From: Bidens hawaiensis
Lineage: Eukaryota > Streptophyta > Magnoliopsida > Asterales > Asteraceae
Length of the DNA: 64,000 nt
Assembly: GCA_021521415.1 (NCBI GenBank)
Contig: JAIQDT010001111.1
Location: 558,001-622,000, forward strand
Direction of reading: 5' to 3'
Shown: one piece after another, positions 10,540-21,796 of the stretch
How positions within the stretch are numbered: the first letter of the stretch is position 1
Layout of the letters: each line of letters begins with the position of its first letter
Translations under genes and position numbers: made by a program
The notes under the pieces: model-generated
Databases searched by the model: none
What the model was told of the DNA's origin: nothing
Seen by the model: only the letters and a program-made list of their open reading frames with translations

Positions 10540-10957
10540 TGTTGGTGCATAATGTCAGTAGTTCATAGTCTAGTGTCTGTAATGTTAATTGTGTTTTGTT
10601 TATGTTTAAGCGAAGTTACTGACAAGTTCGCTTATCAGGCGAACTTGTTAGTCAAGCGAAGTTATGGACAACTTCGCCTGAACATGCCAGGCGAAGTTGT
10701 CGTGAATATATATGCTAGGTTACGGCTGGTTTGAAAGAATAAGATAGAGATCGTGATATCGTGTGTAACGTGTAAACCAGAGAGTTTCTTGTAGTCAGTG
10801 ATTCATATCACGTGTTTCGGTTATAATATAACGTGTTTGTTTATTCGTATCGTGTGTTTGATCTATTCGTGTCTTCTACACTCGTAACGACCTACGCAGG
10901 GATTCCGCACCTAAGTAGATCGAGATATCTCGTGTTGATCCATTCAGGGAACCTACA
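10540..10957 (+). repeat. Copia-1 3' LTR (418 bp)
   Basis: It starts TGTTGGTGCATAATG and ends GGGAACCTACA, followed by TTAGC, the right-hand target duplication (10958-10962). It is 98-99% identical to the 5' LTR outside the 12-bp indel and keeps the same GCGAAGTT motif cluster (10608-10705). Confidence 0.94.
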
Positions 10958-10962
10958 TTAGC

Positions 10963-12163
10963 ATTTCAAAACATATTACTTGTCTTCATGCTTCCAAACA
11001 ACTAATATCTGCTATACAAAAGTGTACACCAGTGTGTCTGTCACATCATCATACAAGCTGTATGATATCAAATCAAGTCTGCAAACCAGAGTCTAAAATA
11101 CGGGCTATATGGTAGGGCGCAAATGGTCATACATGCCTTTTATGATTGCCCCTCATACTACCCATGTGACCATTCTTCGTCTAAAATACGGGCCATATAA
11201 CCATTTTTCTCCTGTCATACGGCTCGCATGACACATTTGTTATGTCTAGATAGTGTGTCAGTGGTGGTCCTTTAGACGCAACCCATAGGTATGAGTATGC
11301 AAGAAAGTACACTTTAGTTTCTATAAACTGCCAAAAGTACCTTTAATTGTGATTTCATAAAATTTAAGGCTTTAATCATTTCAATTGTTCAACCTTTTCA
11401 TTTTGTGGTTCCCATGTTGCATAAAATGGTGTATTGAAAGTTTGTATAAATGAATCATCACTTCAAATATTTTAAGCTAATTAATTATAGGCCACAAATA
11501 TTCATCTTTGCTGATCACATCAGCATTACAATATAACTCAAAACATGTACAATTTACCTTTTAAATACTGTTATAGGATCTCATAACAAGCACTTGCTAT
11601 TTTATTTATTCCGTTTATAATCTGTTTTGGCTTACCATTTTCTTTAAATTTTCAATTCCTGTTTTATATGCATATGACATGGAATCCCTTTGTTTGTTGG
11701 TATTACAGACTTACGAGTCAAGAACACGTCATGAAAACGATGACCAGACCCGTTACCTTTTTAGTGCTCAACTCTAACTAGACCATAAGCCACAACTTTA
11801 AATAAGGAAGATGGTCCCTGTGGTATGGCCATATTTCGGTTTTGGTTCTTAAGTTTTATTAATTACACCTTTAGACTAATAGTTTGTAAAAACGTAAAGT
11901 GGATAGACATTAAGTGGTTGTAAAGTTACCAAAATACCCTATAATATGGGATCACTCATAAGAATTATTAATGTTAATGAAACTTAGGCAGGGACCATCC
12001 GTACATTTATTTGCTCAAATAATAATAAACCGAATAGATTTAACATTAAAAGTTGAGTGCTTTATAATGTATTAGATGTCAAGTGAAGTGGGCAAAACAA
12101 ATCATGAATTGTTTATTCAATTTAGTGATTAATTCAGTTAATAATATTTATACTCTTTTGCAG
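10963..12163 (+). other. Noncoding, probable intron of the bS6-like gene
   Basis: I see no coding region. The stretch is AT-rich and ends in TACTCTTTTGCAG, a good 3' splice site just before the bS6-like exon. A short direct repeat GTCTAAAATACGGGC occurs near 11091 and 11179. If the exon belongs to a working gene, this is the right part of an intron into which Copia-1 inserted, and earlier exons lie left of the window. That is inference. Confidence 0.45.
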
Positions 12164-12403
12164 TTGCTTGTTGCTGGTGGTGGCATGTATGTTGAGGTCT
12201 TCAATAGGGGTGTGATCCCTCTTGCTTATAGCATAAAAAAGAAGAATAAAGCTGGTGAGACAAACACTTATTTGGATGGAATCTATATGTTGTTCACTTA
12301 TTTCACGAAACCGGAGTCTTTGAAGGCCCTGGAGACAGCGTTGACCACGGATGATGACGTCATCAGATCCTCGACCTTCATAATACGGAAGAGGAAGTAT
12401 TAA
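12164..12403 (+). CDS. Plastid-type ribosomal protein bS6, last exon
   Basis: The exon starts in phase 0 after TTTTGCAG (12161-12163 is CAG) and ends at TAA 12401-12403, giving 79 residues. The peptide matches the second half of ribosomal protein S6: GGGMYVEVFNRGVIPLAYSI corresponds to the GG...W/RG...LAY.I core strand, then KAGETNTYLDGIY, FTYFTKPESLKALE and DDDVIRSSTFIIRKRKY, the family's VIRS end. In bacteria and plastids bS6 binds 16S rRNA and bS18 in the platform of the small subunit. The residues expected before LLVAGG (the first strand and helix) are not found in frame upstream, so earlier exons are outside the window or lost. No stop or frameshift is seen. A pseudogene exon cannot be excluded. 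Confidence 0.68.
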   Translation: MLVAGGGMYVEVFNRGVIPLAYSIKKKNKAGETNTYLDGIYMLFTYFTKPESLKALETALTTDDDVIRSSTFIIRKRKY

Positions 12404-13707
12404 ATCTAAATCTTTTTAAGAGTTGTTGAAAGTTTTAGTTATATAAGCAAGCAATATGTTGTAGAAATGTCACATATTTTATGAGCATCTTTATGGATAC
12501 AATTATGTTATTTTGTATTCAAGAATCTTTCTTTTGAGGTAATGGAATGGGAGGTGATTTGCACACAACTCCTTTTTAACTAACTATTGGTTGATTGGGG
12601 GGGCTTTTTTTTTATATATTATTTTATGTTTATCTAAATAAGCCTTTGTTGGGTAAGAAAAGAAAACTTTTTTGTGTAAAGAGCAATCCCTACTCATAAG
12701 CAAATCATTCACTAAAATTAACAAGGAAAGTGGGAAAAAAAATATATAAAAAGAAAGCAATCCATGCCATTGAGACCATGCAAGCTCCACAACACTTTAT
12801 GCTAGATAAAGCTTGATTTGTAGCCATACAATGTTGTTGAACTTTACAATTCTTTTTTGTTTTTTTATTTATAGACCAACAGTTTACTAACATGACTTTC
12901 CTTAAAAAAACATAAAATTTATGTTATTATACTCATTAATATGCTTTTAGCTTTCATCAACAATGATGTGATTCGGATTTAATGCTCTTTAAGACATAAG
13001 AATTTCAACTCAGTTTTCTTTTTAAAAAAAGGAGAAAAGGTTAGGAGTTGGGAGTATGGATGTTAAAATATATTAGTGTCATTAGGGTCCGTTAGCTTAG
13101 TCTAACAGTGTTAAGGTTTATATTTTTCTCTATGTACATACTTCTAATAAAAAGTAACAATAATCAATGTCAATAAATTATGTTTTACCTTTATATGTTA
13201 TCGGTCATATCTCCTAAACCTAGTTGCCACTAAATAATAGCTGCCATGACAGGCAGCGTCTCACCATTAGTTATGAGACGTGACCTGCATTTATAAACCC
13301 TAGCCACTAACTATCAATTCCGACAACCACCTTCTAATATTGCATATCAATTCTTGTAGTCTCTTTCTGCCACCGCTATGGACTCCACGTATATATTGTT
13401 CATTAATAAACTAACGCGTGCGTCCAACAAAGAACATATCATCAGTTCGATTTTGGATCTACCCTAGGGACGGTTTTTGAGTTTTTTTTCTTTTATATTA
13501 TTTAAGTCAAATTTAACCAAACGTCTTTTAGTAAATTTAACAAAAATGTTTGTTACTTAAATAAAATTTCATAATTTAATTTCATCTTTTAATTTTAGTT
13601 TTGTTTCCTTTTATTATTTAACTATTTCTTTAAGTATTCAATTTTTGGAAGTCAAAAGGGGGAAGAAATGAGTGAAAACTAAATAAAAGTTATTATATAT
13701 AACAGAG
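12404..13707. other. Intergenic, no gene seen
   Basis: The first 150 bases or so could be the 3' UTR of the bS6-like gene. The rest is AT-rich with A/T runs. No repeat family or coding region that I can name is seen. Confidence 0.4.
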
Positions 13708-13970
13708 CTACATTTGGTTAATGGGTAAGCGAGCAACAAGCTGCGCCGTTATCCCCTTTTGAATCGCAAAGCCTATTCTACTAAATATAAATCCTTGGTT
13801 CCTCGGGCTCTGCGAGTCACTGTGGACCACCTTCTGCACCCGCTCCAAGAAGCGAACCGCCTCAGGAGCTAGGGATCCAAATGTGTCGAAGGCAAATGGA
13901 ATGAACACATGTTGATTCTCCAAACACGCTACCTCATGGCTCATGCTTAGCAACCTTCCTAGATTCCGCT
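13708..13970 (-). pseudogene. LINE-like (non-LTR retroelement) C-terminal fragment
   Basis: The minus-strand peptide contains HEVACLENQHVFIPFAFDTF, then LAPEAVRFLERVQKVVHS and a close GFAIQKGITAQLVARLP. This block, with FAFDTFG...L..VQ and F.I.KG..AQLVARLP, is one I recall at the C-terminus of reverse-transcriptase-derived sequences scattered in plant genomes. The fragment is only about 85 residues and carries no RT motif, so it is a dead 3' remnant. The assignment rests on memory of the pattern and is moderate. Confidence 0.5.
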
Positions 13971-14190
13971 CTCAAAACTGCTAAAAAACTTTTTAATTCT
14001 TGAATATAATGTTAACTTAGTATTTTAACCAAATTAATATTTAATAATAATAGAATTCTAGTTATACTTAAATAATAAAAAAACGACGAATTGGATTCTC
14101 AATTTAATGCAATTGACCGATAATAATTCCAACTTAGAAAATAGTTTTCACCGGTCTCAACTTTCACACTGTTTGTTTTCATTTGACCCG

Positions 14191-14490
14191 GTTAATAAAA
14201 CTTAACGACGTTAAGTTTTTTCAAATTTCAAATTGATGTTTTAGGGCTTTCGTTCACAATGAGGATACGAGTCGAGTGATGTAAAACTTAACTCAAAACA
14301 GTGATCCAAACGACTAAAATATGCTTCAATTCCAGCGTGTAAACTTTGAATTAACAAAATTCAAGCTGCTTGGAGCACCATTTAGAGGTAGGTTTTACAT
14401 CAATCGATTCGTATCCTCATTCCGATCGAAAGTCCTAAAACATCAATTTGAAATTTGAAAAAAGCTTGACGCTGTTAAGTTTTTTTTAAC
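14191..14490. mobile_element. Fold-back MITE with about 95-bp terminal inverted repeats
   Basis: The left arm (14191-14288) and right arm (14392-14490) are inverted copies: TTCAAATTTCAAATTGATG on the left pairs with CATCAATTTGAAATTTGAA on the right, and AATGAGGATACGA pairs with TCGTATCCTCATT. A loop of about 100 bp lies between. There is no coding capacity. Long arms suggest a Mutator-type MITE, but I see no clear target duplication. It abuts the Cassandra LTR. Confidence 0.75.
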
Positions 14491-14493
14491 AGA

Positions 14494-14802
14494 TGTGACA
14501 TCCCACATCGGTTGGGAATGAGAACTAAGCCTTCTTTAAGGAGGTGAATACTTCCCCATCATAACGCGTTTTGGGCGTTTAATGGTAGTGGATGAGAGGA
14601 GAATTCCACAGTTAAGCGTGCTCAGGTGGGAATAGTATGAAAATGGGTGACCACCTGGGCAACCAAAAGCAAATCCGTGAGGCGATAGTGGTATGTGCCG
14701 GCCAAAGCGGACAATATTATGGTGCGGTGGTAGCTGGATGTTACAAGATGGTATCATATTCAGGGCCGAACCGGTGGTGCCAGGTCCGGCGAGGACGCTG
14801 GA
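14494..14802 (+). mobile_element. Cassandra TRIM remnant: LTR, PBS, start of internal region
   Basis: Cassandra elements are small nonautonomous retrotransposons whose LTR carries a 5S-rRNA-like Pol III promoter. The LTR runs TGTGACATCCCACATCGG (14494) to GGATGTTACA (14745), 252 bp. Its 3' half has the typical GTGAGG...CCAAAGCGGACAATATTATGG. After it come a decayed PBS TGGTATCATATTC (14749) and the internal GGCGAGGACGCTGG. The element stops near 14802 with no PPT or second LTR, so it is truncated. Confidence 0.82.
14596..14668 (+). promoter_or_regulatory. 5S-rRNA-like internal Pol III promoter within Cassandra LTR
   Basis: AGTTAAGCGTGCTCAGG (box A region) and AAAATGGGTGACCACCTGGG (box C region) match the internal control region of plant 5S rRNA at the normal spacing. 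In intact Cassandra elements this drives Pol III transcription. It is not a functional 5S gene, because only part of the 5S sequence is present. Confidence 0.8.
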
Positions 14803-15046
14803 TGATGTACATAAAATTATACATCTTTTTAGCATCAAATAATCTCTAAAAACTGTAATTTCTATCATATAACATAGCTCAAAAGGCTACTTATCATAAT
14901 AAAATGCAAATTCAGGTAAACCCAAGCCTCAAACGAAGAAACAAGCGAAAAGACAGATAAAAATGAAGAAAACACAAGAAAAAAACAAGAAAAACGTCTT
15001 CATGCTTCTGAACACAAGAAAAGACAAAAATCTACAAGAAAAGACA

Positions 15047-15189
15047 AACACATAAGGCAAAAGCACGGGGCCGTGCCCCCTTGACAACGGGGCCCTGGTC
15101 ACCCTCAAATAAGACAAAAAGGATTTAGGCACATGTCAATAAAAAGCACGGGGGCGTGCCTCAGAAGCACGCCCCCGTGATAAAAAGCA
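15047..15189. repeat. GC-rich palindromic GCACGGGG repeats
   Basis: In otherwise AT-rich DNA this block repeats AGCACGGGG four or five times. A 13-bp perfect inverted repeat, CACGGGGGCGTGC (15147-15159) and GCACGCCCCCGTG (15167-15179), leaves a 7-bp loop. It lies where the other Gypsy LTR copies have a GC-rich GGGGCTCTGCC block, so it may be the diverged equivalent. Confidence 0.6.
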
Positions 15190-16243
15190 CGGGGTCGAGC
15201 TGTCAGGTCAGCTTGGAAAATTTTATTTCCATTAACTGTCTTAACACATTTTTCATTAGAATTCTAATTTATTATTTTATTTGCTAATTCATAAAGTTCA
15301 AGGTCTTCTTTGTAATTATTCCATTTTATCCTAAGTCCAGGGACCTTTATGTCATTCTTTCAAATTTTAATTCGTTATCCAGTTTCTTAACGAATGGGGC
15401 TCATTCGTTACTTCTTGACAAGTGGACTTTATAACGAATTGAACCTTTATAACGAGATGTACCTTTATAACGAACTGAATCTTTATAACGAACTGGCCCT
15501 TATAACGAACTGGGGGGTTCATTTGTCAGTTCTCCGTTAACGAATTACTTAATGAATGGCTTAACGAACTGCTTCTAATTCGTTATCCCTTCTTAACGAA
15601 TGGGCATAATGAATTGCATGATAGTTCATTATGTCTCCGCTAACGAAGTAGGGTTAGGTCAGAGAATGCCAGAAACATTCTTTGACATGCATCTCTAAAT
15701 GTTGGATATCCGACAGAGTTGACTGTTCGAATTTGAGCAATGGTTGTTGGACCTTTTACCGTTTTTTCCCGTTCGATCCAGATCTGAGCTAGGGTGAACC
15801 TTAAGCTCATCTTTGCTAGAGTGAACCTTAAGCTCATCTTTTGATCGGTTCATACCCGATTCCATCCGGATCTCATAACTTTAACGGTTTAAGGTGTCGA
15901 CTCGTCGTTTCGCGACTAGATCTTGCGGGTTTGGGTCCATACAATATCATACTATCATTACCTCGGGTCGGAATCGATTCTTCTTCTTGGTTTCGGTTTA
16001 AAGGAAGAGATATGAGAGAGAGCTGAAGTATGTGTTTTGGTGGTGTATGTAATGGATGAGAATGAATGACTTAATGGTTAATTATGGTATTTATATCATG
16101 GGTCATGGGCTTAAGCCCATGGTTTTTTCCTCCTTTACTTTTTAACACAAGTCCATTACCCTGATACTTAACCCATCACAAGCCCGACCCATAATAACAC
16201 ATATTTTATTTTATTAACCGAAACGAGAAAACTGGATGTTACA
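15190..16243 (-). mobile_element. Truncated Gypsy LTR (same family as the 25743 element)
   Basis: Read on the minus strand it starts at 16243 with TGTAACATCCAGTTTTCTC and follows the first 1,050 bp of the LTR at 25743: the CATGGGCTTAAGCCCATG palindrome (16104-16121), the CAGATCTGGATCGAACGGGA block, TGTCAGAG...CTGAC, and the TTCGTTA/TAACGAA array (about 15365-15650). Homology stops near 15190, so the second half of the LTR is missing. No target duplication could be tested. Confidence 0.82.
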
Positions 16244-17592
16244 TAATTTGAAATAGTCTCAATGTTGATAAAAATTCTGTTTTTTTTTTCATATAGACTA
16301 AATTATATTTTTGTTTTCTTTCATCTGTAATCTCTATAAGTAGTTCAACATATTTAGGTAAGGTCAATATTACATTTCTACCTTTTTTTTAAGTTGAAAG
16401 AAAACAATACATCAAAAAGGAAAAAAAAACAGAATATATTAAGATTTGGAAAAAATATTTACAGTTTTTTTTGGAAAGAGTGAACACTTTAAAATATAAA
16501 AGTTTAATTTTTGTCGAAATTAAAGTTTGTATTTTTTAAATACGTGATATGTAAATCTTTGATTCCAAATTAATAACAAATATAAACTTTTAAACGAAAA
16601 TGGAAAATGTATATGACAATTTAATTAGGCTCAATCTTGATTGGAATTTGAAACTGTTTAAATATTGATCAAATTTCTGTTTTTTTTTCATACAACCTAA
16701 AATATAATTTTGTTTTTTTTTTCGTCTATAATCTCTATAAGTAGTCTAACACACGCTCACAATTTCGAAATGGTAAACTTGTCCTTGTAGTTGACAAATA
16801 TGAATATGAATATTGTTTATAGATTGAAATGTCAAAATATTTAGCTATACTCAAGATTACCTTTCTACCTTTTTTAAAGTTGAAATAAAATCATACATCA
16901 AAAAGGAAACAAACAGAATCTATTACACTGTATTCTTGAGTTTTTTTTTCCATAGGATAAGAAAGGAAATAATAAGATTTTAGTTTGAATCTTCATTCTT
17001 GAGTTTTTTTTATAAAAGAAATGATAGGAAATGATCGGAAAACTTGGGTGTTTTTAGTCCCAAAGTTTTCTTGCCAATTTGGCATGATTTGGAAAGAAAG
17101 AAAATGATAAATATTTAAAATTACCACTTTACCCTTCAATCTACATCTAATAATTGTTTTAAAAAGGCTATATTTGTAAAACTACATATTTTTTCTTTTC
17201 ATTTCCTTTCATTTAAACTAAAGAATGTAATTAACCATTTCTTTTCTTCCCATTTCTTTCATTTTTCATTAAACTTGAGAATGCATTATATGCATCTACT
17301 TTCTTTTCTTCTCTCATCCTATCCAATCTTATACATTCCTTTCTTTTAATTAAAAACTCGAAAACACAGTGTTAAGCTTTCTAAGAATATTTACAATTTT
17401 TTTGGAAAGAGTGAATACTTTAAAATGTAAAAGTTTACTTTTTGTCAAAATTAATAATAACAAATATATACTTTTAAACGAAAATGGAAAATGTATATGG
17501 CAATTTCATTACTCTCAATCTTTATTGGAATTTGAAAGAGTCTCAATGTTGATCAAATTTCTTTATATATACATACATACATACATATATAC

Positions 17593-17660
<68 letters not shown>

Positions 17661-19650
17661 TGTGGCCATCATATCAAAATAAATGACTTCTATCATTATC
17701 TAATAGAACTGATAAGTTTTAAATATTTATCACATAATATAAAGACCCAACATTTTAATAATGTAACTTAATTATATAACATCCAAATTTCAGTTTGATA
17801 TAAATTACTCATAAAAAAATAATAATATATTTTTGAGTATATGAAACAAATTAGCAAAATAAATATATATTTTAGTTTGTATATAAATTACTTATCAAAA
17901 AATCAAATTTGATATTTGTTGGTTAGATAAATGTATTGTAAAATGTGAAAAGTTTTGAATTGAAAAGTTGGTAAACATATTTAGGTAAGGTGGATATAAC
18001 TTTTCTAGAACTTTTTGAACTTGAAAAATAACCATATATCATAAGAGGATACAGCCAAAATATAATTAGTTTTTTAAACACTACTGAAACTTTTTGGAAA
18101 GTCTAAACACATGATAATGTTTACATTTAATTAATTTAAAAATTATGTTTCTGTTTTTTAAATATGTAACATGTAAATGTTTGATTATAAATTAAAATAA
18201 ACAAATACATACTTTTAAAGAAAATCTAAATTTGATTATATCTTAACACCATACATCATATGATAAATTGATTAGTCTCAATCTTGATTGAAGAAACATA
18301 ATGTAATCTGTAAAGATATGCAAAACGAATCAATTTAAAATAAGTAACTAATATTAAAAATAAATATAATATATTAAAGTTCAATAAAAATAAAAAATAA
18401 TAAAAATAATCTACGAAGAAGATGACTCACTGTTTGAAGAAATTGCCATTAAAACCATGATATTGAAGCCATTAATCAATCTAGAATCCAGCTTAGTTGA
18501 TGTGTACTTGCAAAATATTGAAAACAATTTTGGAAAGTAAATTGAATTCATAAATATATAAAATTGTAAATTAAATAATTAAATTAAATATAATATTTAA
18601 ACAGCAAAACGGTACTCCTTCATCTTCATCTTCAATGTATATGAATCTGAATCTGAATACATAACATACAAACATACATAACACAACTCAATATGGTACA
18701 CATTGTTAATATAGAAAAACATATACATATAAGGAATTACAATATTTAAAAAATCAATAACACATACCTTAATTAATGATGAATATGATTACTGTTTGAA
18801 ACCATTTCTCAATTCGGATTCAAGCAAAGTTATTGATTCCAGCTAAGATGATATGTACTTGCAAAACATAGAAGACAATTTTGGAAAGTAAATATAATTC
18901 AAAAATATAGAAAATTGAAAATTAAAGAATGAAATTCAATATAATATTTGAACAACAAAACAATACTCTTAACTTCATCTTCATCTTCACTGTTGAGAAT
19001 ATGAATCTGAATACACAACATAAAATTATTTATTAATAAAAAGTTAAAAAAAATAATACAACCTAACATAACAAAATTAACTGCACTCACCATCAACAAA
19101 GCCGACAGACGGGAGGGTTTAGATGAACCGAACCTCAATTTTCCCTAAATCAAATTAATTTCAGAATTAGAACATACGAACAATGTATTTAGAGAAAATA
19201 AGGGATATAATGGATATATAAACATATTAAAAGTCACCTTAAACAGTGAGGCTCGACGGCGGTGAAGATGATTTGTCGACCAAAAATCGGAACTAATGAA
19301 CACAACACTGAAGTACATGATTTGTCACAAGATATGAAGCGGTATGGATTTAGAAGATCTACAATATAATTATTTAGAGATTGTGGAGAAAGAGAAACGG
19401 TTGTGGAGAAGAGAGAAAGGGAGAAACGGTGGTGGAATGAGAGAAGGAGAGAGAAGGAGAAGAGAGAAATGGGGTTAGAGTTTAGGTAGAATAAAGGTGG
19501 AAAGGCCAAAAAAACCAGGTTCAATTTTAGGGGAGACGTGGCCTCCTAATTTTTGAACACAATATCAAATGAAACATGGTGATGACACGTGTCCCAAATG
19601 AATGTGGGGGTGACACGTGTCAGAACCTGTTTTCATTTATTATATATAGA
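16244..19650. repeat. AT-rich region of diverged tandem repeats, no gene
   Basis: A unit of roughly 390 bp recurs in decayed form near 16250, 16660, 17390 and 17990; its marks are CAATCTTGATTGGAATTTG, GATCAAATTTCTGT and TTTTGGAAAGAGTGAA. A second repeat pair starts near 18425 and 18795, with GATTCCAGC, TGTACTTGCAAAA and CTTCATCTTCATCTTC. No protein is supported. This may be the interior of old nonautonomous DNA elements, perhaps Helitrons, given the end near 19650. Confidence 0.5.
17567..17657. repeat. (TA)n/(CATA)n microsatellite
   Basis: CATA units (17572-17609) pass into a pure TA run to 17657. It gives spurious Tyr/Ile open frames only. Confidence 0.9.
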
Positions 19651-19651
19651 G

Positions 19652-19787
19652 ATTTGATTTCCTGAATAGTTCACGAAAGATAGTGATGGTGACGACTCCA
19701 TGTTTTCGAGTGAAGTGAAATTGTAAATAAACGATTTCACACCCTCTTCCCCACTACCCGCCGCAACGCGGGTGTGTAAATACTAGT
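19652..19787. mobile_element. Helitron-like termini: minus-strand 5' end and plus-strand 3' end
   Basis: On the minus strand, TCTCTATATATAATAAATG begins at about 19652, a typical plant Helitron 5' end (TC start). It is followed leftwards by two GACACGTGTC palindromes. On the plus strand, a 6-bp hairpin ACCCGC-loop-GCGGGT (19756-19773) sits 9 bp before CTAGT (19783-19787), the Helitron 3' signature. The two ends point in different directions, so at least two elements meet here. No Rep/helicase gene is present, so they are nonautonomous. Confidence 0.55.
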
Positions 19788-19819
<32 letters not shown>

Positions 19820-19832
19820 CTTAAATATATAT

Positions 19833-20248
19833 AAACGAAAACTCCCTAAGGTCTCTCAAGCCACCATATTGTTTTATTTTTAAATGAAGGCTTTTTATGC
19901 ATTTGACCCGAATTCATGGGTATGGGTCTCACCAAACCCTGATAGCCTTTAACGGGTTATAACATATCATCATATTAAAAGTTAATCTCATCAAATTTTT
20001 GATAAGAAAATCTTATAAGATAGAGATATACTTAAAATTAATATACATTCTTTATAAAAAGATATTATTTATAATTAAGAAAAAATTGCATTGTAAAAAA
20101 AAATAAGTGGGTCATGGATCTCACCAAATCCAAATAGCTTTTAAAACAGGTTATAAAATCTTATTTATTTGTGAAACTCTTTCATCATTAAACCCTAAGT
20201 ATATTATTAATTTTCGTACAATAAATAAAATTAAAATAATATATATAT

Positions 20249-20303
<55 letters not shown>

Positions 20304-20911
20304 ACGAAAAAAGATGTAAAACAACCCCCGCAATACGATGATATATATAAACGAAAGCTCCCTAAATTCTCTCAAGCCCCCAGATTGCTTTATTTTTAAA
20401 TGAAGAATTCTCATGCATTTTACCTGAATTCATGGGTATGAGTCTCACCAACCCTTAATCGGGTTATAACATCTCATTATATTAAAAATTAATCTAATCA
20501 AATATTTGATATGAAAATCCTATAAAATAGGGATATACTAAAAATCAATATCCATTTTTTTAAAAAGATATTATTTATAATTAAGAAACAACTTTAGAGT
20601 AAATAAAAATAATAAGCAGGTCATGGGTCTCACTAAACCCATATAACTTTTAAACCAGGTATAACGTCTCATTTATTTTTAAAACCATTTTATTATCAAA
20701 TCCTAAGTATATTATCAACTTCCTTACAATAAATAAAATTAAAGTCCAAAAAAATATATAAATATTACAAACGAATAATATAAAACAACATATGAGTATG
20801 TAAATAAATTACAATACATGTTGTGCGCAAAAAAAGGAAAAATAAAGAAAAAAAGGAAAAGGAAAAGGAAAAGAAAAAGAAAAAGAAAACAATAGAACTA
20901 AGATTCTTAAT

Positions 20912-20958
<47 letters not shown>

Positions 20959-21445
20959 CCTTTAGAAGCTCTCTGACTGCTTCTTACATTTTTTTTCAAG
21001 CCACCCGATTGTTTTATTTGTAAAAGAATATTTCTCATGCATTAGACCCGAATTCACGGGTATGGGTCTCGTCAAACCCTGATAACTTTAAATGGTTATA
21101 ACATCTAATTATATTAAAAATTAATTTCACAAAATATTTGATATGAAAATCCTATAAAATATGGATATACTAAAAATTAATATCCATTTTTTTGAGAAAT
21201 AATATTATTTATATTAAAAAACAGTTTTATAGCAAATAAATAAATAAATAAATAAGCGGGTCATGGGTCTCACCAAACCCATATAAACGGATTATAGCAT
21301 CTCATTTATTTGTGAAACTCTTTCATCATAAAACCTTAAGTATATTATTAACTTTCTTACAGTTAATAAAACTAAAATCAATAAATATATAAATTTTAGA
21401 CACGGAAAAAACACAACCCTCATAATACGGGGTACAAAAACTAGT
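19833..21445 (+). mobile_element. Three tandem Helitron-like nonautonomous units
   Basis: Three copies of a roughly 500-bp unit start near 19833, 20346 and 20960. Each has CAAGCC...GATTG/ATTGTTTTATTT, then GAATTCATGGGTATG, GGTCTCACCAAACCC, GATATTATTTATAATTAAG and a second GGTCATGG(A/G)TCTCAC. Copy 1 ends with ACAACCCCCGCAATACG (about 20320) and copy 3 with CACAACCCTCATAATACGGGG then CTAGT (21441-21445), the hairpin-plus-CTRRT end of Helitrons. TA microsatellites (20228-20299, 20915-20954) sit between copies. No protein is encoded. Confidence 0.55.
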
Positions 21446-21796
21446 ATATATATAAAGGGCTAAAATCATAAGTTTTATAAGAAAAATAATGGTATTTCTG
21501 AATATTTACATAACATTACACTAGTATAAAACAGAAAAAACAAATATCAAATTATTTAATTTTTCCTTAAAAGTTCATATTTTTAAACTTTGTCTTTCTT
21601 ACGTACAAATAAGTGTGTTATGTACATAAAAACCATCCATTCAAACTTATTTATTTGTTTTTTAAAATATGATAAAATTAGTCTCAAATAATGTTAATAG
21701 ATAAAAAAAATTAAAAAATGCATAGTTATTAAGAGTTCCTAAAAGTTGTTAACTTTTTTTGAATTCTGAAATGACATAAACCCTGTATATATAATG

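Larger units (their letters stand above)
56..10957 (+). mobile_element. Copia-1: full-length defective LTR retrotransposon with accessory ORF
   Basis: This is a Ty1/Copia element of the large, env/accessory-bearing (SIRE-like) type, bounded by LTRs at 56-485 and 10540-10957. The 5-bp flanks TTAGC (51-55 and 10958-10962) match perfectly, so this is a single intact insertion. Order: LTR, Met-type PBS, leader, gag, protease, partial integrase, partial RT, RNase H, a 2-kb spacer, accessory ORF, PPT, LTR. The order integrase before RT is diagnostic of Copia. It cannot act alone: gag has two internal stops, the integrase core and the N-terminal half of RT are deleted, RT has a frameshift, and the accessory ORF is shifted. 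Six LTR substitutions in 418 aligned bases plus one 12-bp indel imply a fairly recent insertion. The lineage name is inferred from gene order and the extra ORF. Confidence 0.95.

Noticed and set aside
14596..14668. A genuine 5S rRNA gene
   Set aside because: Only the promoter part matches, and the surrounding LTR and PBS show it is a Cassandra element.
17369..17686. Open frame with long Tyr/Ile repeats (also 20107-20319, 20823-21023, 35888-36079)
   Set aside because: It is the translation of TA/CATA microsatellites; no start context, domain or conservation.
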